A stretch of DNA of 8,081 nt from assembly GCA_016206165.1 (NCBI GenBank), contig JACQSD010000071.1:1-8081 (forward strand). The letters run 5' to 3'. The notes beneath the pieces are model-generated. The model saw only the letters and a program-made list of their open reading frames with translations, was not told the origin of the DNA and did no database searches. Both the position numbers and the translations under genes were made by a program. The stretch comes from Candidatus Uhrbacteria bacterium. Its GTDB lineage: Bacteria; Patescibacteriota; Patescibacteriia; JACQSD01. This document shows positions 1-5,372 of the stretch, piece after piece (positions within the stretch are counted from its first letter, which is position 1; each line of letters opens with the position of its first letter).

Positions 1-20
1 CAATAAAGGACTTATGGTAG

Positions 21-40
21 CCCCTCGACTCCGCTCGGGG
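21..40. repeat. REP-like GC palindrome upstream of aspS
   Basis: The 20 bases CCCCTCGACTCCGCTCGGGG fold into a short hairpin. CCC (22-24) pairs with GGG (38-40) and CGA (26-28) pairs with TCG (35-37), with one bulged T and a six-base loop. From memory, words of this CTCGACTCCGCTCGG type recur many times between genes in some bacterial genomes, in the manner of REP elements, but only one copy is visible here. It sits just before the likely aspS start. It could be a mobile REP-like unit or part of an upstream terminator; no T-run follows, so a terminator is less likely. Confidence 0.5.
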
Positions 41-43
41 ACT

Positions 44-47
44 AAGG
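44..47 (+). promoter_or_regulatory. Weak Shine-Dalgarno AAGG for aspS
   Basis: AAGG lies five bases before the ATG at 53, an acceptable spacing. A stronger-looking AAAGGA at 5-10 precedes another in-frame ATG at 14, but only three bases separate them. Starting at 14 would also make the GC palindrome encode a 13-residue leader unlike any AspRS N-terminus. The site at 44-47 is therefore preferred. Confidence 0.4.
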
Positions 48-52
48 TTTTT

Positions 53-1444
53 ATGCAACGAACATTGATTAAAGAAGTCCCCGCGAAAGTTGGGGAGATG
101 GTGACGATCAAGGGCTGGATCCATCGCCGGAGAAATCTGGGGAAGATGGTGTTTTTGGATATCCGCGATCGGTCAGGGATTCTTCAAGTGGTGTTGCATC
201 CAAAAGAATTAGGCGATGCAGGCATGGAGACGGCAAAGGAATTGCGCCCTGAATTTTGCATTGGAATCACGGGTATCGTGAAGGCGCGTGATGCGAAAAA
301 TGTAAACGCGGATGTTGCCACTGGATCGGTTGAACTTGGTGCAAAAGAAATTGTTGTGTATTCAAAATCCGAGACGCCTCCATTTGAAATTGAAAACGAA
401 GATCGCCAAGCGAATGAAGAACTGCGTTTGAAGTACCGATATCTTGATTTACGCCATGAGCGGATGCAAAAGAATATTCGCCTTCGTGACAATGTTATCT
501 TTTTTATTCGACAATGGATGCGTGCAAAAGATTTTGTCGAGATCGAAACCCCGATCCTTATGCGGGGCACTCCGGAAGGCGCGCGTGAGTATCTCGTTCC
601 ATCGCGCATCTATCACGGACAGTTCTATGTGCTCCCGCAATCGCCACAACAGTTCAAGCAACTCCTCATGGTTGCGGGGTTTGAACGTTATTTCCAGATT
701 GCACGATGCTTCCGCGATGAAGATCAGCGCGGCGATCGCCAGCCGGAGTTCACGCAGTTTGATTTTGAAATGTCTTTTGTTGAACGCGAGGATGTGCTTG
801 CGTTGACGGAGGAGCTCATGATTGCGCTCGTCAAGGCGGTTGCTCCGGAAAAGAAAATTAGTGTCGCTCCATTTCCGCGGTTGACCTATGCAGAGGCGCA
901 AGAGAAGTACAAAAGCGATAAGCCGGATCTTCGAAAAGACAAGAATGATCCGCATGAGCTTGCGTTTGCATGGATCGTTGACTTCCCAATGTTCGAAAAA
1001 GATAAAGAGGGGAATATCCAAGCCATGCACCATCCATTTTGTGATGTACATCCGGATGATGTGGCGCTCCTTGATTCCGACCCCATGAAGGTTCGTGCGA
1101 ATTCGTATGATCTTGTCTTGAATGGCTATGAGATTTCGAGTGGGAGTATTCGAATCCATCAACGCGATCTCCAGAAAAAGATTTTTGATATTTTGCAAAT
1201 TCCTGAAGCAGAACAGCAATCACGGTTTGGGCACATGCTCGAAGCATTCACCTATGGTCCTCCTCCGCACGGCGGATTTGCACCAGGCATTGATCGCTTG
1301 GTCATGCTGCTCGCTGGTGAGCCGAACATTCGCGAAGTCATGGCATTCCCAAAGACCTCGGACGCCCGCGACCTCATGATGCATGCGCCATCAGAAGTAG
1401 ACAGGAAACAGCTCGATGAGCTTGGCATAAAGGTGAGTATATAA
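53..1444 (+). CDS. aspS: Aspartyl-tRNA synthetase, bacterial type lacking the GAD insertion domain
   Basis: This class II synthetase charges tRNA-Asp with aspartate in the cytoplasm. From ATG 53 it has 463 residues. An N-terminal OB-fold anticodon-binding domain (about 15-105, with GWIHRRRNLG) is followed by motif 1 (about 161-180, FVEIETPILMRGTPEGARE), the QSPQ loop (196-199), motif 2 (about 219-235, FRDEDQRGDRQPEFTQ), AMHHPF (324-329) and motif 3 (about 407-416, GGFAPGIDR). Bacterial AspRS is usually near 580-600 residues because a GAD domain lies between the SDKPDLR motif and the WxxDFPMF motif. Here those motifs (288-294 and 307-313) are about a dozen residues apart, so the insertion is absent. 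Sequence motifs are otherwise bacterial, not archaeal. Leu29 and Lys82 fall where, as I recall, discriminating enzymes have Leu and Lys and the non-discriminating Pseudomonas enzyme has His and Gly. That hints at tRNA-Asp specificity. The ATG at 14 is an alternative start but adds residues encoded by a palindrome. Confidence 0.96.
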   Translation: MQRTLIKEVPAKVGEMVTIKGWIHRRRNLGKMVFLDIRDRSGILQVVLHPKELGDAGMETAKELRPEFCIGITGIVKARDAKNVNADVATGSVELGAKEIVVYSKSETPPFEIENEDRQANEELRLKYRYLDLRHERMQKNIRLRDNVIFFIRQWMRAKDFVEIETPILMRGTPEGAREYLVPSRIYHGQFYVLPQSPQQFKQLLMVAGFERYFQIARCFRDEDQRGDRQPEFTQFDFEMSFVEREDVLALTEELMIALVKAVAPEKKISVAPFPRLTYAEAQEKYKSDKPDLRKDKNDPHELAFAWIVDFPMFEKDKEGNIQAMHHPFCDVHPDDVALLDSDPMKVRANSYDLVLNGYEISSGSIRIHQRDLQKKIFDILQIPEAEQQSRFGHMLEAFTYGPPPHGGFAPGIDRLVMLLAGEPNIREVMAFPKTSDARDLMMHAPSEVDRKQLDELGIKVSI

Positions 1445-1445
1445 T
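1440..1445 (+). promoter_or_regulatory. Possible -10 box TATAAT at the aspS stop
   Basis: A perfect TATAAT spans the aspS stop codon. The best -35-like hexamer, TTGGCA at 1422-1427, is only 12 bases upstream, which is too close for a normal sigma-70 promoter. If used, the transcript would carry the whole ATTCG palindrome in the leader of the winged-helix gene. The match may be chance. Confidence 0.25.
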
Positions 1446-1513
1446 GCGAATACTACAAATTATATGCGAATGCCGCGAATTCGGATCATTCGGATGCATT
1501 CGTAGATTCGCAT
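1444..1513. repeat. Nested ATTCG palindrome between aspS and the winged-helix gene
   Basis: The octamer ATTCGNNN occurs four times on the right side (1479, 1488, 1498 and 1506; the first two are identical ATTCGGAT). Its complement ATGCGAAT occurs twice on the left (1444-1451, 1464-1471). Three layers can pair: 1444-1451 with 1506-1513 (8 bp), 1465-1473 with 1496-1504 (9 bp, one G-U), and 1476-1480 with 1488-1492 (5 bp, seven-base loop). The block starts on the last base of the aspS stop codon. No T-run follows, so it is not a classic terminator. Role unknown. Confidence 0.8.
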
Positions 1514-1520
1514 CGCGGTT

Positions 1521-1820
1521 GTGCGATTGTCTTCCCTCCAAAAATTTATTTTGACCGAGTGTTACACAAGGAAAGGAAGGGTCACTAAAAAAATCCTTCT
1601 TCACTTTTACGATCGGCAACATGAGAGGCCGAAAGACAAAGATCAGCTTGATACCGTGACGAAGAGCGTGGAGAGTTTGATTGATCACGGGCTTATGGTT
1701 GGCTACGGTGTGCGGACGCCCAAGAAGTGGTATATTGAAGAAGTCAGGCTTATGCCGAAAGGACGCAGCATCGCGAGAAAATTATTAGGGGAGCAACAAG
1801 AGTTGCCATTAAAATCATGA
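1521..1820 (+). CDS. Small winged-helix domain protein of unknown function
   Basis: A 99-residue basic protein. The first helix (about 3-14) is hydrophobic. A helix near residues 43-53 (TKSVESLIDHG) and a following hairpin with WYIEEVRLMPKG (69-80) look like the recognition helix and wing of a winged helix-turn-helix, as in MarR- or PadR-like DNA-binding proteins. The pattern VESLIDHGLMVGYG then LMPKG then ARKLLG is typical of such domains, but I cannot place it in a named family. From memory, similar short proteins recur in Parcubacteria genomes. The start is GTG 1521; TTG 1527 is possible but would cut the first helix. There is no Shine-Dalgarno. It begins eight bases after the ATTCG palindrome, and its TGA stop (1818-1820) lies inside the next repeat. 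It could be a local regulator, but nothing shows its target. Confidence 0.8.
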   Translation: MRLSSLQKFILTECYTRKGRVTKKILLHFYDRQHERPKDKDQLDTVTKSVESLIDHGLMVGYGVRTPKKWYIEEVRLMPKGRSIARKLLGEQQELPLKS

Positions 1821-1877
1821 AACATATAGCATGTAACATTTAAAAATTGTTAGGTGTTATGTGTTCCATGTTACATG
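1817..1877. repeat. ACATGTAACAT-type palindrome before the YbaK-like gene
   Basis: CATGTAACAT (1830-1839) and ATGTTACATG (1868-1877) are perfect 10-base inverted arms. ATGAAACAT (1817-1825) is a near copy of the left-arm word ATGTAACAT, and ATGTGTTCC (1859-1867) precedes the right arm as another variant. The TGA stop of the winged-helix gene is inside the first copy. The repeats also create upstream in-frame TTG and ATG codons (1847, 1859, 1868) ahead of the likely start of the next gene at 1883. Confidence 0.7.
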
Positions 1878-1882
1878 AAGAT

Positions 1883-2407
1883 ATGTCCATCTCCAAAAAA
1901 CTCCTTAAACATCTCGATACGAAGAAAGTGAAGTATACGGTGGTGCCGCATAAGACGGTGTTCACCGCGTATGACCTTGCACAGACACTCCGCGCAAAAC
2001 TCGAGGACATTGCAAAGACGCTTGTCGTGAAAGCAGATAAGAATCACCTCATTGTGGTGCTCCCAGGGAATCGTCGCCTTGATTTTTCAAAGTTGCAGAA
2101 ACTCGTGAAGGCAAAAAAGGTTGACATTGCAAAAGAAGACGTGATGCAAAAAGTATTTGGTGTGAAGCCGGGCGCACTTACCCCGTTTGGAGCACTCTAT
2201 AAAGGGGCACCAGTGCTCATTGATACAGCGCTCGCCAAAGCAAAGAAAATCCTCGCGGGCGCTGGGACATACGAGGAATCGCTCCATATGACGGTGAAGG
2301 ATTTTCTGAAAGCAACCGAAGGAAAGCTCGGGAATTTTAGTGAGAAGAGCAAGATTAAGCTGCAGCAATCACAGAATCACAGAATCAAAAAATCACAACA
2401 ACACTAA
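1883..2407 (+). CDS. YbaK/EbsC-family aminoacyl-tRNA deacylase-like protein
   Basis: The family hydrolyses mischarged aminoacyl-tRNA in trans, for example Cys-tRNA-Pro in YbaK or Ala-tRNA-Pro in ProX. The substrate here cannot be read from sequence. The 174-residue protein from ATG 1883 shows VVPHKTVFTAYDLAQTL (20-36), IAKTLVVKAD (43-52, where Lys45 matches the conserved catalytic lysine) and GALTPFG (97-103), the glycine-rich turn that shapes the pocket. Earlier in-frame starts (TTG 1847, ATG 1859, ATG 1868) would translate the upstream palindrome and add nothing family-like. A GAAG at 1877-1880 precedes ATG 1883 closely. The last 13 or so residues (QSQNHRIKKSQQH) are encoded by the start of the next repeat, so the C-terminus looks like a repeat-derived tail on a fold that ends near residue 155-160. 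Confidence 0.87.
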   Translation: MSISKKLLKHLDTKKVKYTVVPHKTVFTAYDLAQTLRAKLEDIAKTLVVKADKNHLIVVLPGNRRLDFSKLQKLVKAKKVDIAKEDVMQKVFGVKPGALTPFGALYKGAPVLIDTALAKAKKILAGAGTYEESLHMTVKDFLKATEGKLGNFSEKSKIKLQQSQNHRIKKSQQH

Positions 2408-2448
2408 ATGATTCTGTTTCCGTGTTTCTGTGATCAAGTGTTTCTGTG
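2367..2448. repeat. AATCACAG / TTCTGTG palindrome between the YbaK-like gene and scpA
   Basis: AATCACAG is repeated in tandem at 2367-2382 and decays to the right. The arm 2368-2387 pairs with 2415-2434 at 17 of 20 positions. Inside it, AATCA (2391-2395) can pair with TGATT (2409-2413). The right side also carries an exact 11-base direct repeat, GTGTTTCTGTG, at 2422-2432 and 2438-2448. The left arm is coding (tail of the YbaK-like protein) and its TAA stop (2405-2407) lies in the loop. The right arm creates an upstream in-frame ATG for scpA at 2408. Confidence 0.8.
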
Positions 2449-2455
2449 GCGATCA

Positions 2456-3151
2456 ATGCAATCGATCACAATTAAAGATTTTGATGGGCCGCTTGACCTC
2501 CTTCTTCGATGCATTGAGGAGCGCGAGCTTCCGATTACCAGTGTTTCCATTGCCGAAGTCGCGGAACAATATCTTACCATACTCCATACACGCGCAGATT
2601 GGGATCCGGATGAGCTTGCCGATTTTCTCGTGATCGCCGCAAAACTAATTCTTATCAAGTCGAAGGCGCTCCTCCCGACACTTGACCTTGGCGACGACGA
2701 GCACGCCGCGGATGCGCTTGAACGCCAGCTCAAATTATACAAAGCATATCTCGACGCATCAAAGACCGTTGCACAGTTGATCGCGCGGCGTCACGTCACT
2801 TTTTTCCGAGAGGCACAAGTATCCCGTGAGCCACATTTTACTGCACCGAAACAGGTAACAATGACAGTCCTTCGTTCGGTGTTTGAACACATACTCGCTG
2901 CACTCGAACCATTGCTCCCATTGCCGAAGTCAGTGATTGCAAAAGCAGTTTCACTACACGAGAAGATGTCGCAGTTGCGTACGCTCATTATGGAAAAAAT
3001 ATCGTTATCATTTCACACGCTCATGGGATCTGCAAAATCAAAAACAGATGTCATTGTGAGTTTTCTTGCACTCCTCGAACTTGTGAAGCAGCGAGCCATC
3101 ACTGTTCGACAAGAGGGGATGTTCAACGACATCCATATCGAACGCATGTAG
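2456..3151 (+). CDS. scpA: Segregation and condensation protein A, kleisin subunit of the SMC complex
   Basis: ScpA bridges the two SMC heads and recruits ScpB, forming the bacterial condensin that organises the nucleoid. The 231-residue protein has the family's opening DFDGPLDLLL (8-17), the helical N-domain that contacts the SMC neck with DELADFLVIAAKLILIKSKALLP (52-74), a variable middle, and a C-terminal winged helix (about 195-229, ending GMFNDIHIER) that contacts the SMC head. Length is within the usual range. ATG 2456 is chosen because MQSITIKDFDGPLD is the normal N-terminus. ATG 2408, directly after the previous stop, is in frame but adds 16 residues encoded by the palindrome. scpB lies 1.7 kb downstream, separated by two PRPP genes; no smc is in the window. 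Confidence 0.96.
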   Translation: MQSITIKDFDGPLDLLLRCIEERELPITSVSIAEVAEQYLTILHTRADWDPDELADFLVIAAKLILIKSKALLPTLDLGDDEHAADALERQLKLYKAYLDASKTVAQLIARRHVTFFREAQVSREPHFTAPKQVTMTVLRSVFEHILAALEPLLPLPKSVIAKAVSLHEKMSQLRTLIMEKISLSFHTLMGSAKSKTDVIVSFLALLELVKQRAITVRQEGMFNDIHIERM

Positions 3152-3154
3152 CTT

Positions 3155-3775
3155 ATGAACGAACATATTCTTCAACTGCTCAATCGTGGGAACAAAATGC
3201 GCTTGGGGCCGCTCATGCACGAGAAAGGGATTCCGGTGCCGTGTTACCCTGATATTCGATCGCTCTACTCGCGGCCACACTATCTCCGCGTCCTTGCGAC
3301 AGAGATGGCATTGCGCATCGAGCATGAGCGCATTGATCTTTTTGCTGCGATTCCTTTTGGAGGATTTCCCCTTGCCATTGCGCTCTCGATGACCATGAAC
3401 CGCCCATTCATTTGCGTTCGCCCTTTTGAGAAGCATTCATTGCGGCCAAACATTGAAGGAGTGTGGCGAAAAGGACAGCGTGTCGCACTGGTTGATGATT
3501 CATTGACCACGGGAAAAGCAAAACAGCGTGCATACGAACTCCTCGTGGAGGCAGGAATGCACCCGACGCATATCCTTGTCATTATGGAGATGAGTGGGTT
3601 TCTTGCAGAATCAAAACATCGTGGGTGGCTGAAAGAGAAAGGAGTGAAGGTTATTTCGCTCGTCACATGGCACGAATGGGTGCATTTTATGGAACGTGAG
3701 GGACAATTTTCAAAAGAAACAACAGAGGCGTTACTCCGTCTCCTCGATAATCCACCCGCATGGGTGAAAGATTAG
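3155..3775 (+). CDS. Phosphoribosyltransferase, orotate-PRT-like
   Basis: Type I phosphoribosyltransferase, which moves ribose-5-phosphate from PRPP to a nucleobase. The 206-residue protein has the PRPP-binding motif VALVDDSLTTGKA (110-122), an IPFGGFPLAIAL segment (66-77) like the PyrE pyrophosphate loop, and FEKHSLRPNIEG (91-102), which resembles the mobile catalytic loop K-x-H and the IEG that follows it in orotate phosphoribosyltransferase. The last 50 or so residues are unlike standard PyrE, so the acceptor base is uncertain: orotate or another pyrimidine is the first guess, and a hypoxanthine-type role cannot be ruled out. It starts three bases after scpA with no Shine-Dalgarno, and so probably depends on upstream translation. 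The PRPP synthase gene follows it, so maker and user of PRPP are neighbours. Confidence 0.82.
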   Translation: MNEHILQLLNRGNKMRLGPLMHEKGIPVPCYPDIRSLYSRPHYLRVLATEMALRIEHERIDLFAAIPFGGFPLAIALSMTMNRPFICVRPFEKHSLRPNIEGVWRKGQRVALVDDSLTTGKAKQRAYELLVEAGMHPTHILVIMEMSGFLAESKHRGWLKEKGVKVISLVTWHEWVHFMEREGQFSKETTEALLRLLDNPPAWVKD

Positions 3776-3787
3776 TTCGAGAAGTAT

Positions 3788-3860
3788 GAATTAGGAATAA
3801 TGAATAATGCACCGGTTTTTTTCCGATTCATCATTCATCATTCATAATTCGTTATTCATC
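3788..3860. repeat. AATGAATAATG / ATTCATC palindrome and heptamer tandem before prs
   Basis: Arms 3788-3809 and 3829-3850 are inverted copies matching at 19 of 22 positions, with a 19-base loop. Inside the loop CGG (3813-3815) can pair with CCG (3823-3825) around a run of seven T. The right side is also a tandem of five seven-base units, 3826-3860, with consensus ATTCATC; the third ends in A and the fourth reads ATTCGTT. The fifth unit ends at the base before the prs start codon (3861). The T-run is in the loop rather than after the stem, so it is not a usual terminator. The loop-side ATG at 3807 is in frame with prs but is judged a by-product. Confidence 0.85.
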
Positions 3861-4829
3861 ATGCGTGATACCATTCTCTTTTCCGGAACATCGAATGCAC
3901 CATTGGCGCGTGCGGTTGCACGATCGCTTAAAATTCCATTTGGTCGTGTTGCAATAAAAAAATTTCGCGACGGTGAGACGTACGTCAATATTGAGCATGG
4001 AACGGGACAGCATATCGATGTTGGAGGGAAACGCGCAATTGTCATGCAATCGGGCGCGCCGAATGGCAATGAGTCGTTCATGGAGCTCCTCCTTCTCTTG
4101 GATGCAGTCTATCGATTGCATCCGAAAGAACTTATTTGTGTACTTCCATTCTATCCATATCGTCGGCAAGAACGGAAAGTGGAGAGCGGCGAGGCGGTGA
4201 GCGCTGCGGTCGTTGCTCGCTGTATTGAAGCGATGCATGTTGATCGCGTCCTTGCCGTTGATCTGCATGTAGAGAAGATTCGCGAATTCTTTACGATCCC
4301 TTGTACAAACGTGAAGACGATGTCAATTTTTGTTGAGCATTTTCAGGCACTGTTTGCAAAGCGGAGATCACAGAAGAAGAAGCGATTTGTATGGCATGGT
4401 GAACCGTGGGTCGTGGTAGCTCCAGATCTTGGGAGTCGTACTGCAGCACGTGCGCTTGCGGAGCAATTAAACGTCGCCTTTGTCCAATCATACAAACATC
4501 GGCACGAGCACGATGTTGTTGAAGTTGATTCGATTGAGGGTGGCGTCGCAGGGAAGCACATCATTATTTTGGATGATGAAATTAATACCGCAGGGACGAT
4601 GGTAGAAAATGCGCGTGCGCTGTATACACTTGGGGCGCGCGCGATCTATATTGCCGCAACGCACGGTATCTTTGCTGATCATGGCCTTGAGAAACTCCAT
4701 GCGGTGCCATATATTCGTGCGATTGTGATTACCGATACGATTGCGCGTAATGTCCCACGGGCCATGACAAAGGTGCACATTCTTTCCGCAGCTCGTGTTC
4801 TTCGCGACGCACTGCAACCACTTTTATGA
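3861..4829 (+). CDS. prs: Ribose-phosphate pyrophosphokinase (PRPP synthase), divergent
   Basis: Makes PRPP from ribose 5-phosphate and ATP for nucleotide synthesis and salvage. The 322-residue protein has FRDGET (35-40), the ATP-loop region PFYPYRRQERK (96-106), DLH (134-136) for metal binding, APDLGSRTAARALA (187-200), a K-x-R pair (Lys212, Arg214) in the flexible catalytic loop, and the PRPP loop DDEINTAGT (238-246). It differs from the textbook enzyme: the loop after RRQERK lacks the usual R-E-P-I motif, DLHAxQIQGFF reads DLHVEKIREFF, and a basic insertion (about 167-175, RSQKKKR) precedes the second half. ATG 3861 fits the family N-terminus. ATG 3807 would add 18 residues read from the palindrome. 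The gene ends in an ATGA overlap with scpB, so the two are translationally coupled. TGA is used as stop. Confidence 0.92.
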   Translation: MRDTILFSGTSNAPLARAVARSLKIPFGRVAIKKFRDGETYVNIEHGTGQHIDVGGKRAIVMQSGAPNGNESFMELLLLLDAVYRLHPKELICVLPFYPYRRQERKVESGEAVSAAVVARCIEAMHVDRVLAVDLHVEKIREFFTIPCTNVKTMSIFVEHFQALFAKRRSQKKKRFVWHGEPWVVVAPDLGSRTAARALAEQLNVAFVQSYKHRHEHDVVEVDSIEGGVAGKHIIILDDEINTAGTMVENARALYTLGARAIYIAATHGIFADHGLEKLHAVPYIRAIVITDTIARNVPRAMTKVHILSAARVLRDALQPLL

Positions 4830-5368
4830 TTGTCCCTGCACAAATTGAGGCACTGCTCTTTGCTGCTGGAAAACCATTGAGCGAAAAAAAGATTGCGGCT
4901 ATGCTCGCGTGTACACCCGATGATGTGCGTGGAGCACTCGGGCGATTATGGGATGAATATAATACCGCGAAGCGCGGCATTCGATTGCTCAAAAATGGAG
5001 CGGAGTATCAGATGGCAACCGCGCCGGAATACACGAAGCTCGTGCAAGGGCTTGTCCGTGAGGACGAACATGGAGATCTCACGCGGCCGCAACTTGAGAG
5101 TTTGACGATCATCGCATATCGTGGCCCCATCACGAAGGCAGCGCTCGAGCAGATCCGCGGCGTCCATTCAGGACTTATCATTCGGAATCTTTTAATTCGT
5201 GGACTCATTGAGGCAACAGAGGATGTAGAAAAATTACAAATAACCTATTGCGTGAGTTTTGATTTTTTACGCTGGCTTGGTATTCATGATGTGGAGGAAC
5301 TCCCGGAATATAAGACGCTCCACGACGATCCTCGAATTGAAAGTGTTCTTGCAATGATCCCTCAATAA
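4826..5368 (+). CDS. scpB: Segregation and condensation protein B
   Basis: ScpB dimers bind the middle of ScpA and steer the SMC-ScpAB condensin. The 180-residue protein holds two winged-helix domains. The first begins IEALLFAAGKPLS (7-19). The second contains LTRPQLESLTIIAYRGPITKAALEQIRGV (85-113), the family's most conserved stretch, followed by a recognition helix (116-128). The usual GRP...Y-x-T-T segment is diverged here (EKLQITYCVSFDFLRWLGI, 135-153), but FLxxLGI and LPEY remain. It begins in a 4-nt ATGA overlap with prs and has no Shine-Dalgarno. The carboxypeptidase gene starts four bases after its stop. In many bacteria scpA and scpB are adjacent; here they are interrupted. Confidence 0.95.
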   Translation: MIVPAQIEALLFAAGKPLSEKKIAAMLACTPDDVRGALGRLWDEYNTAKRGIRLLKNGAEYQMATAPEYTKLVQGLVREDEHGDLTRPQLESLTIIAYRGPITKAALEQIRGVHSGLIIRNLLIRGLIEATEDVEKLQITYCVSFDFLRWLGIHDVEELPEYKTLHDDPRIESVLAMIPQ

Positions 5369-5372
5369 TTTT

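Noticed and set aside
449..1219. Long open frame of 256 codons on the minus strand inside aspS
   Set aside because: It lies fully antisense to a well-supported AspRS, has a composition typical of a mirrored coding frame and no recognisable domain.
2408..2455. Upstream ATG start for ScpA immediately after the YbaK-like stop
   Set aside because: The 16 added residues are translated from the palindrome and precede the normal ScpA N-terminus. Reinitiation at TAAATG remains possible but is less likely.
3788..3850. Intrinsic terminator
   Set aside because: The stem is AT-rich, and the T-run is in the loop instead of following the stem.
3807..3860. Upstream ATG start for Prs giving a hydrophobic 18-residue leader
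   Set aside because: The leader is read from the inverted repeat; Prs is cytoplasmic and its normal N-terminus begins at 3861.
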